A stretch of DNA of 64,000 nt from Hortaea werneckii. Taxonomy: Eukaryota > Ascomycota > Dothideomycetes > Mycosphaerellales > Teratosphaeriaceae. This document shows, piece by piece, positions 21,425 through 32,415 of the stretch (within the stretch, counting starts at the first letter, position 1; each line of letters opens with the position of its first letter). Below the pieces are notes generated by a model that made no database searches, had not been told where the DNA came from, and saw nothing but the letters and a program-made list of their open reading frames with translations. The position numbers were made by a program, and so were the translations under genes. The stretch covers positions 62,001 to 126,000 of the forward strand of contig JBAOKB010000136.1 in the NCBI GenBank assembly GCA_037044905.1, written 5' to 3'.

Positions 21425-22043
21425 TCACCCCAGCCTCCGATCCAAATGTTCCACCCTCGCGCGAAACCCGCGCACGATTTCCCTTATCCGTTTGATCTTA
21501 TCGAACTCCGTCTCGAGCTCGTCAATCTGGTGTAAAATAGCGCGGAACCGGGCGATCTCGGCGTCGGCCATCTGGATCGCGTGTCCCGCCCGGTCGTACT
21601 GGGTCTGGGTGGCGGTTTCGGTGGCGCGATTGAGCTACGAGACACATAGATCTTGGGTGTTAGTGTGGGATTGGGCGAAGAGAAAAGAAACGTGTGTGCT
21701 TGAGCATACTTGTTGGTGCGTAGGGAAGGAAGATGATGGAGAAGGAAGAAGGACGCACCTGGTCAAGCCGTTGCGCAATCGCTTGCATGACCCGATCGAA
21801 ATGCTGCGCCAGCATCTGTAGACTGCCCGGGTCCAGCAGCAGCCGGCCTTGACTGCTAGCTTGCGAGCCTGAGGGACTCCTGGCCTGCGCGTGCGCGAGC
21901 TGTTGGTGCTGGCGCAGCGTCGCGACATCCTGGGGTGAGAGGCCGAGGCGGTTGTCTGGGATGGAGCTCGGGATTGCGGTTGCTGTTGTCGCCTGCGGAG
22001 GCGACCGAGGGTGCGAGGACGAATGCGCCGTGTGGTGAGGCAT
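21425..22043 (-). CDS. Small coiled-coil protein, resembles BLOC-1 subunit CNL1
   Basis: Exons 21759-22043 and 21425-21634 join in phase 0 (donor GTGCGT, acceptor CGTAG) to give 164 residues from ATG 22043 (MPHHTAHSSSHPRSPPQ). The first ~45 residues are Ser/Pro/Thr-rich. From LGLSPQDVATLRQHQQLA the protein turns helical, and residues ~100-160 form a strong coiled coil (IQMADAEIARFRAILHQIDE, then LETEFDKIKRIREIVRGF and RARVEHLDRRLG). The pattern of IARFRxIL..xDELE..FDK....I..xFRxRV resembles the Cno-like 1 (CNL1) subunit of the yeast BLOC-1 complex, which acts in endosome maturation. That is resemblance by memory, so treat the family name as a hypothesis; that it is a conserved-looking coiled-coil gene is well supported. 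Confidence 0.6.
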
Positions 22044-23031
22044 GGATCGGAGACGCGGCCTGCCGCGGATTTCGCGTTGGAAGGGGTGGGCTCAGTGGTG
22101 CGCAGCATGTCGGGGCGCGTAGAAGAGCATCCTCAGTATTTCCATGCTACGACGGTGTCTCCTTCTTGTGTCTTCTCTTGTTCCTTTGGTCTGACGACCA
22201 TCCCCCTGTCTCGGCCCCGCGGATGGCGTTTCCTTGTATCAAGACGCGAATGCGTTGTTCCTCTCCTTTGCCCGTCTACGTCGCCGGACAGACGCCGCGG
22301 TGGCACAGGCTCTACAAAATGACGAGATGACTTGCGCTGGGCCCGCGACCGGGGTTGGAGGGGGGAGAGACGTTTCGTTTAAAAGAAACATCTCTCACGA
22401 CAATCGGAGTTGTTTTGCCGCATGCTGCCCCGGCCATTGGGGGCATACCAGTGCGTGTCAATTAGACATTTTCTTCCGAGTCTTTGGCGACGATTACGCA
22501 GGAATATGCGTCGTGAGGTCTGTACTTGGTTCTATTGGGACATGGGCTTCTTGTTCATGCCAAGCACTGCCAGCGCATGGAAGTACCGAAGTACCTATAT
22601 CTTGCTGGCTGATGTGGAGTCGAAGCTCGCTCAAGCTCATCATCTCTTGCTCTTCTTCCTGGTGAGATTCAGGACAATGATCTCTCAAAGCTAACCACCC
22701 TTTGGAGACCTTCAATGGAAGACATGGCACTTTTCTCTGAGTCAGAGTAGGTCGCCAAACTTTCAGCAATTACACACAGCCCGAGATTATGCAATACGTT
22801 CAACAGTACTCTTCTTCTCCAGATGATCACGTATTTCGCTCAGAGATTCTCCGCCACTTTTTGCCGTGAGCAAGCAGACCTTCCTGTTCTGGAGCGGAGA
22901 AGCATCCGGGCTGTATTTAGGATATCTGCCCTAGGACATACATAATGAAGGCCCAGGTAGGTGTGAGTGCATAGTCTCTTTAATCGCTTATAGTATATTT
23001 CACTGCTTGTAAGCTCTTCAGCTCTGGTATC
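22044..23031. other. Intergenic between divergent CNL1-like and esterase genes
   Basis: 988 bp holding both promoters. TATATTT near 22994 lies ~40 bp before the esterase ATG. Frames on either strand at 22400-22770 are open for up to 95 codons but show nothing recognisable. Confidence 0.45.
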
Positions 23032-24398
23032 ATGAAAATAAACTTGTTCGCCCTCGGGGCATATATAACCCTGGCGTCTGCTACGATATTACAAAATGGA
23101 CAAGTCCGTCCGACAGACTATCCAAATACTGCTATCCCGGCCATCTCAGGCTACAACTCCACCTGGCGTACATATCCTCCCTCAGCTGAAGAGCTGTCCT
23201 ACAAAGGCCGCTGGGACGACAAGCACATCTCATGGTGGAGTGCCCCAGGACTGAAATTCGGCTTCCAAGCGGATTATCTCGCCATCAGCTTCGGAAACTA
23301 CACTTCAGAGGATGTACTCATTGCATACAGACTTGATGGACTTGACTGGATGCTCACGAACGTCACGACTTCTTCCACTCACCTTCTCATTTCTCCCGAG
23401 ACTACCGGCTTCAATCTGACGACCTCCGGCAATGGGACATCCGGCAACCTCACAGAACCTTACCGGACTTTCGAGATGCGGGTGACCAATTGGGCATATG
23501 GTGTTCAGATCCAAAACGTGCACGTTGCTGGAGGCGTCGGCCGGCTAGTCAGGATCCCGGAGTACACCAGACGGATGGAATTGATTGGCGACTCGTTATC
23601 AGCAGGACAGTACGCTACTCTTGAGGGAATCTCGAGCTATAGCTGGGGCTTAATGTACGGTCTTGGGAACACGGAATTCAGCGTTACTGCTTATCCCGGA
23701 ATCTGCTTGCACGATAGTCAGTGTTATGGCAACGTACATGGCCAGGAGCTCCAGTGGCTGAAAGTGCCTGATACGTCGTATCGAGCGTACCAGATCTACG
23801 GCGAAGGTAAGCGAAGCCTCTCTTCATCCACTCTCTCCAACATCTCCCGTGCAAAAGCTGATCCAACCCCTGATCAATAGATCCCGACAACATCCCCAAC
23901 TGGAACTTCTCCGCCCATCCCGCCGCAGACATCACCGTCATCAACCTCGGCACCAACGACCACAACCCCACCAACAACATCACCGCCTCCCAATTCCGCA
24001 CCAGCTACATCAACCTCATCACCTCCATCCTGCACCACTGGCCCTCGACCCAAATCATCGTCATCTCCCTCTGGATCGGCTTCGACCAAACCTCCAGCAC
24101 CTACACCCAAACCGGCGGCCTGGACACCGAACTCCAAAACGTCGTCCGACACTTCAACAACGGCACCCTAAATCAGCGCGGCGAGTGTCAAGAATGTTCC
24201 GTCTACTACTTCAACAGTACGGGGATCCTGCAACATAACGATCTCGGCCCGCTATACCACCCCACCGACGTCGGACATGTGAAGTTGGCGAGTCATCTAA
24301 TGATGTATGTGAAGTGGGTGTTTGGGTGGGAGTTTGAGATGGATGGGAGGGAGGTGCAGCATCAGACGCTTTATTGGAATGATCAGACGTCTTATTAG
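23032..24398 (+). CDS. Secreted SGNH/GDSL esterase, carbohydrate esterase family 2 type
   Basis: Exons 23032-23806 and 23881-24398 join in phase 1 (GTAAGC..ATAG) to give 430 residues. MKINLFALGAYITLASA is a signal peptide. A beta-rich N-terminal domain (RTYPPSAEELSYKGRWDDKH, SWWSAPGLKFGF) precedes the SGNH hydrolase: block I ELIGDSLSAGQ with nucleophile Ser188, LGTNDHNPTNN as block III, and HPTDVGH supplying Asp388 and His391. Jelly-roll plus SGNH is the CE2 arrangement, whose characterised members remove acetyl groups from xylan or other polysaccharides outside the cell; the substrate here is inferred. There are many N-glycosylation sequons. Secretion and catalytic residues are directly visible. 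Confidence 0.88.
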
Positions 24399-24656
24399 GC
24401 GGGAGGGGGGAAGATGGATGTTTGGGGCATGGGTCTTGTTTGGGAAAAGGAAACGGGGAAGAGGAGGTGAAGGAGGAGGGGGGGAATCGGGGGCATGGTT
24501 GCTTCACCGCAATGAATCTTCGTGCATACTCCTGCTCTTTTATTCTAGCGCAGTATTATTATTTGAAAATCGCCCGTTAAGAGAATAACGTGAAGTATCA
24601 CACAAGCAAGTACCCGAGGAGAAAGTTCCTCCATAGCCTATCTCGCCAGGCGCGCT

Positions 24657-25957
24657 TCATCGTTTCTCCAAACTCAACCCAACAAAGACCACCAGCACTG
24701 CCGCATAAGCAGCGACCGAGGCCAGAACTTCATGAGGTCCCAGTTTCGTTACAAGCGTGATTAGTGCGGCGAAGATGGTGATCGCTACACAGCTGGTTAC
24801 GAGGCTGGCAATTTTGCCAGGCACGTTGGCCATGATGAGCATAGGGACGATGATTAGGAGGCCGCCAAAGCTTGCCATCGCGAAGCGCTCGAGGCGCTGT
24901 TTCTTTGTGGTCTGCCTGTTCGCGTAGTGCCGTCCGCCGGATTCATTCGAGAGCAGTGGATGCTCGTGGTCACATGGTAGTGGCAAGTCTCCTTTCGGCA
25001 GCAAATGGTCTGGGATGAGGCCCGAACTCTCCAAGACTCCCCGCTCAAGCGCTCTGGAAGACTTGATGAGGAAAGGGTCATGGTCGTACCCTCCCACGGC
25101 CTTCTCCCTCATGAAATCGAGGTTCCGAACGGCGTCGCCTGCTAGACGTTAGAGATCGTAGGGGGGGGGGGGGGGGGAAATGGGTGCACAGCACTCACAG
25201 TACAGATTCAGGGTCTCTGTACGCCCGCGGAGTATTGGTTCATTTGGCCATCTTTGAAGCTCATGCCGGCATATTCTGCTAGATGTTCTTGCAGCCCATG
25301 AATGTTCATCCTCTGTAATGCAACGACATTCAGTACGGCTGTCTTCGGCCGCATCCTGTCATTCTTCGCTTTTAAGGTGTAGAACAGGCTCATTTTACCG
25401 GCATTGAAGAGGTCACGCTGCAAAAGACGACGCCTTTCGCTTAAGTCCGAGTGGAGAGAGTCAGAGACGTAGGCGTCGTTCGAGACTCTTCTAGAAGAGC
25501 GGCGGGGAGGAGTGCGCCTGCCATCTTCAACGAGCTGATGAGCCTCCGGTGATACTCCTGGTTCGCCAAGAGCACCTGGAGGATGTGACTGATTTGTGCC
25601 AGATTCAAGTATTTTCTTCTCTGTCGGAAGAACCGGGGATCCATCGTGCATGCTTTGGCCCAAAGCGGGTTTCTGCCCATCGGAAGTCGTTCTCTTTGCT
25701 TCCAGTTCAAAAGGGCCACCAGGCGATGGCTTAATGTGATCTGGAAAGGACTTCAGTACTACGCGCTCTGTATCGATATCTCGTGTAGGTTTCCGCGGCC
25801 TACCACAGCCAAGACTGGGTGGAAAGCCATCAGGAAACGGCAGTGCGTCAATCCAAACGTCGCTATCTATGGCCTTCTCTCCCTTTTCCTGGACCTCGTC
25901 GGAGTGATGCAAAGTCCATCTTGCTGAATCGAAGTCGAAACTAGCCCTTGAAAACAT
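24657..25957 (-). pseudogene. DUF6594-like membrane protein with an apparent 1-nt frameshift
   Basis: Exon 1 runs from ATG 25957 (MFSRASFDFDSARW) to donor GTGAGT at 25198. Exon 2, 24657-25138, starts after CTAGCAG and ends with two or three transmembrane helices (ASLVTSCVAITIFAALITLV, ASVAAYAAVLVVFVGLSL). The C-terminal block with DAVRNLDFMREKAVGGYDHD, DPFLIKSS and AAYAAVLVVFVG resembles fungal DUF6594 proteins, which have no known function. Exon 1 is 759 nt, one base out of phase with exon 2. The frame reading NVVALQRMNIHGLQEHLAEY stops at 25208, while the frame that splices cleanly (PILRGRTETLNLY) is offset by one. No GT donor lies between them. So the copy carries a 1-nt deletion or a sequence error. 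The 60-bp intron holds G17 (plus strand). Confidence 0.65.
25161..25177. repeat. Poly-G run, 17 nt, inside the DUF6594-like intron
   Basis: Seventeen consecutive G on the plus strand, so poly-C on the sense strand, between donor 25198 and acceptor 25139. Confidence 0.95.
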
Positions 25958-26767
25958 GCTTGAGCTCGAATTCCTTCAAAGGTTCGCGGGGAGTGTGCAT
26001 AAACCTCCACAATCCTCCTAGATTTGCTTCGCGGAGGTATTGCAGGCAATTTGTTACCGAATGCTTGGTTAGTATATGCGATTCGGGGCTAACGTTGGGT
26101 TGCAAGTGAGAGTATGCTCCTAAAAGCAAAAGTTGAGAAGATTTATCGAATTCGCAGCTGAGCTTTCTAGTCGGTAGATGTATCGACTTCACAGGTGATT
26201 TTACGAACAGGCTGGTGGTGGCCGAGTAATTCTAGGCGAGGCGGAGCATGTACTCGATAGCATGTACTTCGCAGTATGTATTGAGGCGCTACGCATCTCT
26301 ATATGTACACTCTGCTTCTTTCATTAGTGGAATTCTTTGATGTACAGAGAGAAAGTACAGAGAGCAAGAGGGAATGCGGATCGATCTTTCAGCTGAGCCT
26401 CCGAACAAGTCTGTGGTGGCTGAATTACTGCTAAGCGAGGCGCAGTATCTACTTAGGACGCCACGAATCTTACAATGTGCATCTCGCTTCGTACACCGGT
26501 CAGGTAAGATAGCCTTGCATATCGGCAACCCACTACTCTCCATTGCGCCTCTTCAATCGATGTAATGCGTGGATGCTCTGCATATCATTGACCTTCAAAG
26601 ACGACAGGGACTTCAAATCTTCTGGCAGAGTTGGAGACAGCAACCACGAGCTTGAAGGACATCGAAAGCCTGCGTGGCATGCTTCCTCGTCATCGGTCTC
26701 AATGCAGTGCTACAGGATCGTGACCATGAAGGGGGGGATTTGTGTGAAGGAGGCCTGAAATCGTCGT
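25958..26767. other. Intergenic, no supported gene
   Basis: 810 bp between the DUF6594-like start and the glutamine synthetase-like stop. A GTG-led frame 25941-26192 on the minus strand lacks an ATG and is not accepted. TACTTCGCAGTATGTA near 26264 has no assignable role. Confidence 0.5.
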
Positions 26768-28561
26768 TTACACAGTCTCTATATACCGTCTCACCTCCCT
26801 GCGAAGAAAATCTCGTTAGCAAAGCGATCTTCTCTTTTTGAAATGAAAATAGTAAAACAGAAGCAAGCATCAACCCCCAGGACTCCAGTGCTAGAAACAA
26901 CAGATAGATTCAAGCAACAAATCCACTGAACAAAACAAGCCCCCCCCCCAAAAAACAAAGAAGAAAGAAAAAGAGAAAGAGAGAGAGAAGAAACATACCA
27001 ATCCGTAACAGCCTCATCCCACAACCTAACCTCATGCTCCCGCGTCCCAGCAAAGTGCTCCACAAACTCATCCCCAAACACCTCTCTCGCCACACTTTCC
27101 CTGCGCGCAAACCGTTCCGTCGCCTCCTTCAGACTCTTCGCCAACCTCTCCCCCTTATCCCCCGTCCCGCCTACATCCTGGCCCCGGGCCAACGGCGCAA
27201 TAGGGAGCGGCAATCCCTTCTCGATCCCGCGGAGTCCCAGGGCCAGGATGGCGGCGAAAACGAGGTAGGGATTCGCGTCGGCGCCGGCGACGCGGACTTC
27301 GAAGCGCGTGCCCTTCGGGGAAGCGGTGGGTGGAGCGATGACGCGGATAGAGGCTGCGCGGTGCTCGAGACCCCAGGAGACCGTCACGGGGGCCCAGAAG
27401 TTCTCGACCAGCCGCTTGTAGCTGTTGACGGTCGGTGCGACGATGGGCATTACGTCGGCGAGGCCGTCGAGGATCCCTGCCAGGAAGTGCCGGCCTGTAT
27501 CGGAGAGGTGCTTGATGTCTTCGTATTGCGGGTTGGGATCCGGGGAGTCGCGCGCGAGGAGGTTGGAGCCGGTTTTGGGGTCGCAGAGCGAGACGTGCAC
27601 GTGGCCGGAGTTGCCGGGGAGACCCTGGCGGGGCTTCGCCATGAAGCAGGGCGTGATGCCGTATTTGCTGCTGAGGTTCTTGACGGCGAGTTTGAACAGC
27701 ACCGCTTTGTCCGCCATCGCTTGGATTCCGCCGTATTCCAGTGCGGCTTCGTACACGCCGGGTCCGGATTCTGTGTGCCAGCCTTCGATGTCGCAGCGGA
27801 AGTTGGCGCACGTCTCGAAGACTTTGTAGTACCAGTCTTGGTTGTGGGTGGGGCGGGTTAGGCTGTAGCCGAACATGCCTTGCTCGAGGCTGGGTAGGTC
27901 GTTTACAGGCTTCTCTTGGAGGAATTGGGCTGTTGCGCTTGAGTTGCGATCGTCATGGCTGGCGTTATCGTGGTGTGCCTGCGGGGCGCGGAAGGTGTAG
28001 AATTCGTATTCGGCTTGGGAGGAAAGCTTGGTCAGCTAGAGAGTCACTCAATGGATTGTTGAACACCACGAGATAGGAAGCTTGACGCTGCATTGGCAGG
28101 AGTATGAAGATAGTGATGCCAGACTTACCGCCCGCGAGCGCACCCATGCCGTTGGCTGCCAGCTTATCGCATTGTCTCTCTAGCAAGCTACGCGGACACG
28201 CGCTCAGCGACTGGCCCTCAGGCTCGCGAAAACTACATAGAAAGAATGGCACATTGTTCTCCCACGGGATCCGTCTGAAGCTACTCAGATCCACCTCGGC
28301 CAGGATATCGCGGTAGCCATTCTCGGCGTTACTGATCTTGAGCTCCTTGAAGTAGGTCTGGTCGTGCATGTCCCAGCCGAATACCACACTGCAGAAGCCG
28401 AACCCGGATTGTGCTATGGACAGGAATTTCTTCTTGGACATGAGCTTGCCGCGAACCTGGCCATCGATGTCGGTGCCGCCGACCTTGACGCTGATGTCGT
28501 TCTTCAGGAGTTCGGGGAGGTCGGCGTGGGTGAGTTGGGTGGGGTCTTCTGATATCGCCAT
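26768..28561 (-). CDS. Type-I glutamine synthetase-like enzyme
   Basis: Exons 28129-28561, 26999-28013 and 26768-26798 join in phase to give 492 residues from ATG 28561. The beta-grasp N-domain includes VRGKLMSKKKFLSIA and FGWDMHDQTYF; the catalytic domain includes AEYEFYTFR, HTESGPGVYEAALEYG, NSGHVHVSL, LEHRAASIRVIAPP and RFEVRVAGADANPYL, the metal, ATP and glutamate sites of type-I GS. The end is WEVRRYIETV. Fungi use a different GS-II for bulk glutamine, so by family knowledge this class more likely ligates glutamate to an amine (polyamine or similar) or is FluG-related; the amidohydrolase half of FluG is absent. Intron 2 (26799-26998) holds C-rich and GA-rich runs. The last coding exon is only 31 nt. 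Confidence 0.88.
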
Positions 28562-28866
28562 GGTGTGTAGATGTGTCGCTCGACCGGGTTGCGAGGGGAT
28601 TGATGATGTGAATGTCTACAGTACAGACGCTGCGGAAGACTGTCAAGGCGCAGTAGTGTCCGTCTGTCAGTCTGACAATGTTGCTTGACTCCGCTGTTGA
28701 ATCGGAGCCGTGGGTATTCGCGGGGTAGCGATAAGTTGATAGTATTGCGACTAAGGAACGGTATTGCGCGGTGGTGGATCTGCTCACGGGGGGCTCAGAC
28801 AACAGATCGCCCGCTAGTGTGAAGCCGTCGCGTGGCCGGATCTTCGCCGGGCTTGAGCCTCAATCC
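28562..28866. promoter_or_regulatory. Upstream region of the glutamine synthetase-like gene
   Basis: 305 bp between the GS-like ATG and a small candidate gene on the same strand. No specific element was recognised. Confidence 0.4.
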
Positions 28867-29221
28867 TCATGCATCATTCTCGCCTCCAGGTGCCTGTTTG
28901 AGAAGCGAGTCTCCAGGGTCTAGCCTTGCCCTGGCTGAGTCTGCTTGTCTATGTAGATGGCTGGACATGTACCCAAGGAACTGTCGTTTAGCAGCAGTAT
29001 ATCGTGTCTTCAGATCACCAAAGTTTCCAATGCCTGCTCTCAGAACATGACAGCAGCTCAACGAGAGGACTACGGCTATGGCTCGGCACGAACGCAATGA
29101 CGATCCTCTTACCCACGAAGGAATCTCGTTCCTCGATGTCTTTACAGAATTCTTGTAGCAGGATCGAATGGAGAGCTATAGGCCGTTCAGAGAGCACAAT
29201 AACACGGCATTTTGGTATCAT
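28867..29221 (-). CDS. Candidate small gene, 91 residues, function unknown
   Basis: Exon 1 29113-29221 opens at ATG (MIPKCRVIVLSERPIALHS) and ends CGTGG at donor GTAAGA. Exon 2 28867-29033 follows acceptor GAGCAG and reads GIGNFGDLKTRYTAAKRQ, then SSHLHRQADSARARLDPGDS to TGA. The 79-bp intron is in phase 1 on both sides and both exons have coding-like composition. No signal peptide, membrane segment or domain is recognised. It lies between the GS-like and SDR genes, so an annotation pipeline could easily call this space intergenic. Chance phase agreement is possible. Confidence 0.4.
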
Positions 29222-29628
29222 CAGATTGTATCCGACATAGTTTAGTACAGTAAGATAGTCATCTTGTTATACGAATGTTGGCCTATCCATGGAATGCGGT
29301 CATCACGACCCCATTATTCACTCCACCGCCCCAGCCCTAGCGTCGGCCTCTCGGTCGGCAACCGACGACAAGGTTATCGGGCGGTGAGTGTCAAGTTTGC
29401 CTCATCCCACCAAAAGGCGTCGTCTTGACGCTATCGGACCACATGTGCCCCTCCATCCTTCATCAATCTCTCCTGCATTGACCTTTTTCCCCCAAGCCAC
29501 CCCGTTCCAAGTCTCTTGTCTATCCCGCTTTCTGACTTGACTTTCGACACCAATCCCGTGACGCTAGCTAGACCTTCTCGATCCGAAAAAGGAAGGCACC
29601 GCATTCCTCTCAAAACCACTCGAACAAC
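29222..29628. promoter_or_regulatory. Promoter region of the SDR gene
   Basis: 407 bp upstream of the SDR start, C/T-rich near the ATG (CCTCTCAAAACCACTCGAACAAC). No TATA box is evident. Confidence 0.45.
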
Positions 29629-30699
29629 ATGGTGTGTCTGAGCGTGAACCTATGCCCGAGCTACCTACTAACCGTACACAGTCTACCAACGTCGAAGCCG
29701 GTCTGCACCCGCACGGCCGTCTTGCGGGCAAGAATGCCATGATTACTGGTGCCGCCGGGTACGTATTGCCACCGGAGTGAAAAAGACTTCACTTCATCCA
29801 TAGCTTCATCCCACGGCTGCCCACCTCAAGAAGCCCACCAAACTAACTATCTCCAGCGGCATCGGTCTCGAGACGACCATCCTCTTCCTCCGCGAGGGCG
29901 CCAGCGTCCTCATGTGCGACATCTCCGAGCCTGCCCTCTCCAAGGCCCTGACCAAGGTCAAGGACATGACGACCTACGTCTCCGGCCAAGTCGATACCGC
30001 TCGCTGCGACGTGTCCAAGGAAGAGGACGTCGAGGCCTGTGTGAGCAAGCTCGACGAGTGGGGCGGCGTCGACATCATGTTCAACAATGCCGGTATCATG
30101 CACGCCGATGACGCCGGTAAGTCTCACCACCCCCAGTGCCTCTTTCACATTCCCTCACACTGACTTTCCTGCTAGACGCCACCTCCACCCCGGAGAAGAT
30201 CTGGGACATGACCATGTCCATCAACGTGAAAGGCGTCTGGTTCGGCTCCAAGCACGCCGTCCTCTCACTCCGCAAGCACAACAAAACCAAAGGCAGCATC
30301 ATCAACACGGCCTCAGTCGTCGCGCTCGTCGGCTCCGCCACCCCGCAACTCGCCTACACGGCCTCCAAGGGCGCCGTACTCTCGCTGACCCGCGAGCTAG
30401 CCATCGTGCACGCCCGCGAGGGCTTCCGCTTCAACGCCCTCTGTCCCGCGCCGCTGAACACGCCGCTCCTGCAGGACTGGCTCGGCGACGACAAGGAGAA
30501 GCGCCACCGCCGCGAGGTCCATTTCCCGACTGGTCGGTTCGGCGAGGCGGTCGAGCAGGCCCAGGCCGTCGTTTTCCTCGCTAGTGATGAGAGTTCGTTT
30601 GTGAATGCCACGGATTTCACCGTCGATGGCGGCATGAGTCGCGCTTATGTTACCCCTGAGGGCCCGGCTACGGCTGCCCCCCGTAACCTTGGACGGTAG
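29629..30699 (+). CDS. Short-chain dehydrogenase/reductase (classical SDR)
   Basis: Four exons: the ATG alone (29629-29631), then 29682-29758, 29857-30116 and 30176-30699, giving 287 residues. A 50-bp intron GTGTGT..CTAAC..CACAG follows directly after the start codon. The Rossmann fold has the cofactor motif TGAAGGIG, CDIS at the end of beta2, NNAG, the catalytic Ser in NTASVVAL, Tyr174 and Lys178 in YTASK, and a C-terminal FTVDGG. An Asp after beta2 (CD) favours NAD+ over NADP+, by family rule. The enzyme oxidises or reduces an alcohol/ketone; the substrate is unknown. It is divergent from the GS-like gene and near a Zn2Cys6 regulator and an epoxide hydrolase-like gene, so a shared catabolic role is possible. 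Confidence 0.92.
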
Positions 30700-31486
30700 A
30701 GAGTAATTTGGGTCAAGAAGGGGGATTTTTTTCCGGACGAGATGATGAAATGAGGTTATGGTGTGCGCAGGTGATGGCTTGTTCGCATTGATAGGGGTGG
30801 CGAATTTGGACGATTAAGATGATATACATTTCATGCGGATAGATGGCTTTCCGGGAGGTCTTAGATTGTTCGAGTTGTGGTGGTAAAACCCGCCTATGCG
30901 GCTTCCTCTGCTCCTATCTGTTTTTTTTACTATTTGCTTTTCTCGCCTCACTTTCAATGCTTAACACCAGTATCACTTTTTTCCAGCGATTCGCGCTTGG
31001 TTTGTTTCTTTTTTTTTTTTTTGTAACTCGCTGAGTTTTACAGGGCAAATCAATCTGAGGTGAGCTTTCCTCTGTCCCCCATTGCCTCCCACGTTCCCAG
31101 TGCTCCTCAAGACTTTGGTCTATCTGCCAACTGACAGGAAGCACAGGATCGTCTCGGATCGTACGATAGCCAGCCAACCAGTCTCGATGATCCCTTACCT
31201 CCTACTCCAGCAACCTCAACCAAAACCAACCGACCTCTCCTTCTCCTTGGCCCGCAAACTCAGCCCGTCCCCATTTCGAATTGAGATATTATTCCTACGC
31301 ACATTACTCCCTACAAGTCAGCCCTCTCAGATCACTCAACCCATCCTCCCCTCCTACCCTCTCCCGTCAAAGCAACCCCCCTGAACTGAGACGGTGGGGA
31401 AAAAAGAGACGAAAAGGAAAAAGAAAAAAAAGGCGGGAAAAGGGTAAAATCTCACCGCTCCTTCCCCCCTCCCCCCCCACACCTCA
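30700..31486. other. Intergenic, T-rich and low complexity
   Basis: 787 bp of SDR 3' flank with T-runs at 31010-31021 and purine runs near 31400-31440. No coding frame is credible. Confidence 0.5.
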
Positions 31487-31898
31487 TCACCAAATACCCG
31501 CCCATTCAACGGCGGGACGACGTACCATATCTGACCCCGACATCTTCGCACGAGATTCCTTACTCCGCCTCTTGTCTAGAGGATGTGGGAGAGAGCTATG
31601 CGGTTCCGGGAGAGGGTGTAGGTCACTTGGGCTTTTTGTTTGGGGAGGTCTGGGGGTGGGCTTGTTAAGGGGAGGGAGAAGTTAGTTGGGTGGTTGGTTG
31701 TGATTTACTTTGGGGGGAGTCTAGAGATGGTGTTATTTTGTGGGAGAGGGGGGGAAGGGGACGGCAGGGGATGGTACCTTTGTGGCCCCAGCAGTAGACG
31801 GGCATGTGGCTGGTTTGGTCAGTAAGGGAGTGGTGTCTCTTAAGGGCTCTGGGGGGAGGGAGCGGATACCCTTTGGGGACGTCTTGGTTGTATTCCAT
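31487..31898 (-). CDS. Candidate small basic protein, 69 residues, function unknown
   Basis: ATG 31898 opens MEYNQDVPKGYPLPPPR then HHSLTDQTSHMPVYCWGHK, ending at donor GTACCA (31777). Acceptor CCTCTAG (31576) starts an exon reading DKRRSKESRAKMSGSDMVRR then PAVEWAGIW and two stops. Phase 1 agrees on both sides of the 202-bp intron and both exons have highly coding-like composition, with a Cys-Trp-Gly-His core and a Trp C-terminus. There are no membrane segments or signal. I cannot name a family. It is small enough to escape standard annotation. A different internal exon within the long intron cannot be excluded. Confidence 0.5.
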
Positions 31899-32415
31899 GG
31901 TGGAAGCTCGGGTGGATTTTGGAATGGGGAGACGGTTGGGTGGTTTTAGGTAAGGGGGGAAATAACAGTCTTTGGAACAAAGTTTGATCGATGTGAACGA
32001 GGGAGGCACACGTGAAGATGTCAGGGAGAAGAGATTTATATCCCATTTCAGTGTCGGCCATCGCCTGGCAATAATAGTAGTCGTAACCTTTTTCATGGAG
32101 CCAACACCATCGGTATATCCTTCATCAGCCAATGAGAGGCCGGAGAATGCACCGGTCCCACTTGCATCTCGCATTCGCATTCAGGGACAAGACCCCATAC
32201 CAGCGCCAACAGTACCTGAAGCATGTGTGTCAGTCGCTAATGCTCAATTGACTGTGAACGAGTCGAGTGTCCTGGACGTATGGGTGCTGATACTCTGCCA
32301 GGCCGATGGCGATGTTGATCGATTGTTTTGATCTCAAACTTCGCCCCATACCCGCTCATTCTGTAGCCTCCCATCTGGGATTTCGAATCGGCTCTTTCAA
32401 GGCGATGCGTTTGCA
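31899..32415. other. Intergenic with a possible small plus-strand frame
   Basis: 517 bp. An ATG at 32096 opens a 78-codon plus-strand frame (MEPTPSVYPSSANERPENAP) to 32331 that looks mildly protein-like but has no other support. Confidence 0.3.

Noticed and set aside
25941..26192. 83-residue minus frame upstream of the DUF6594-like gene
   Set aside because: Starts with GTG, not ATG, and does not join the downstream exon in phase.
27034..27861. 275-residue plus-strand frame over the GS-like gene
   Set aside because: Antisense shadow of a conserved coding exon; no motif.
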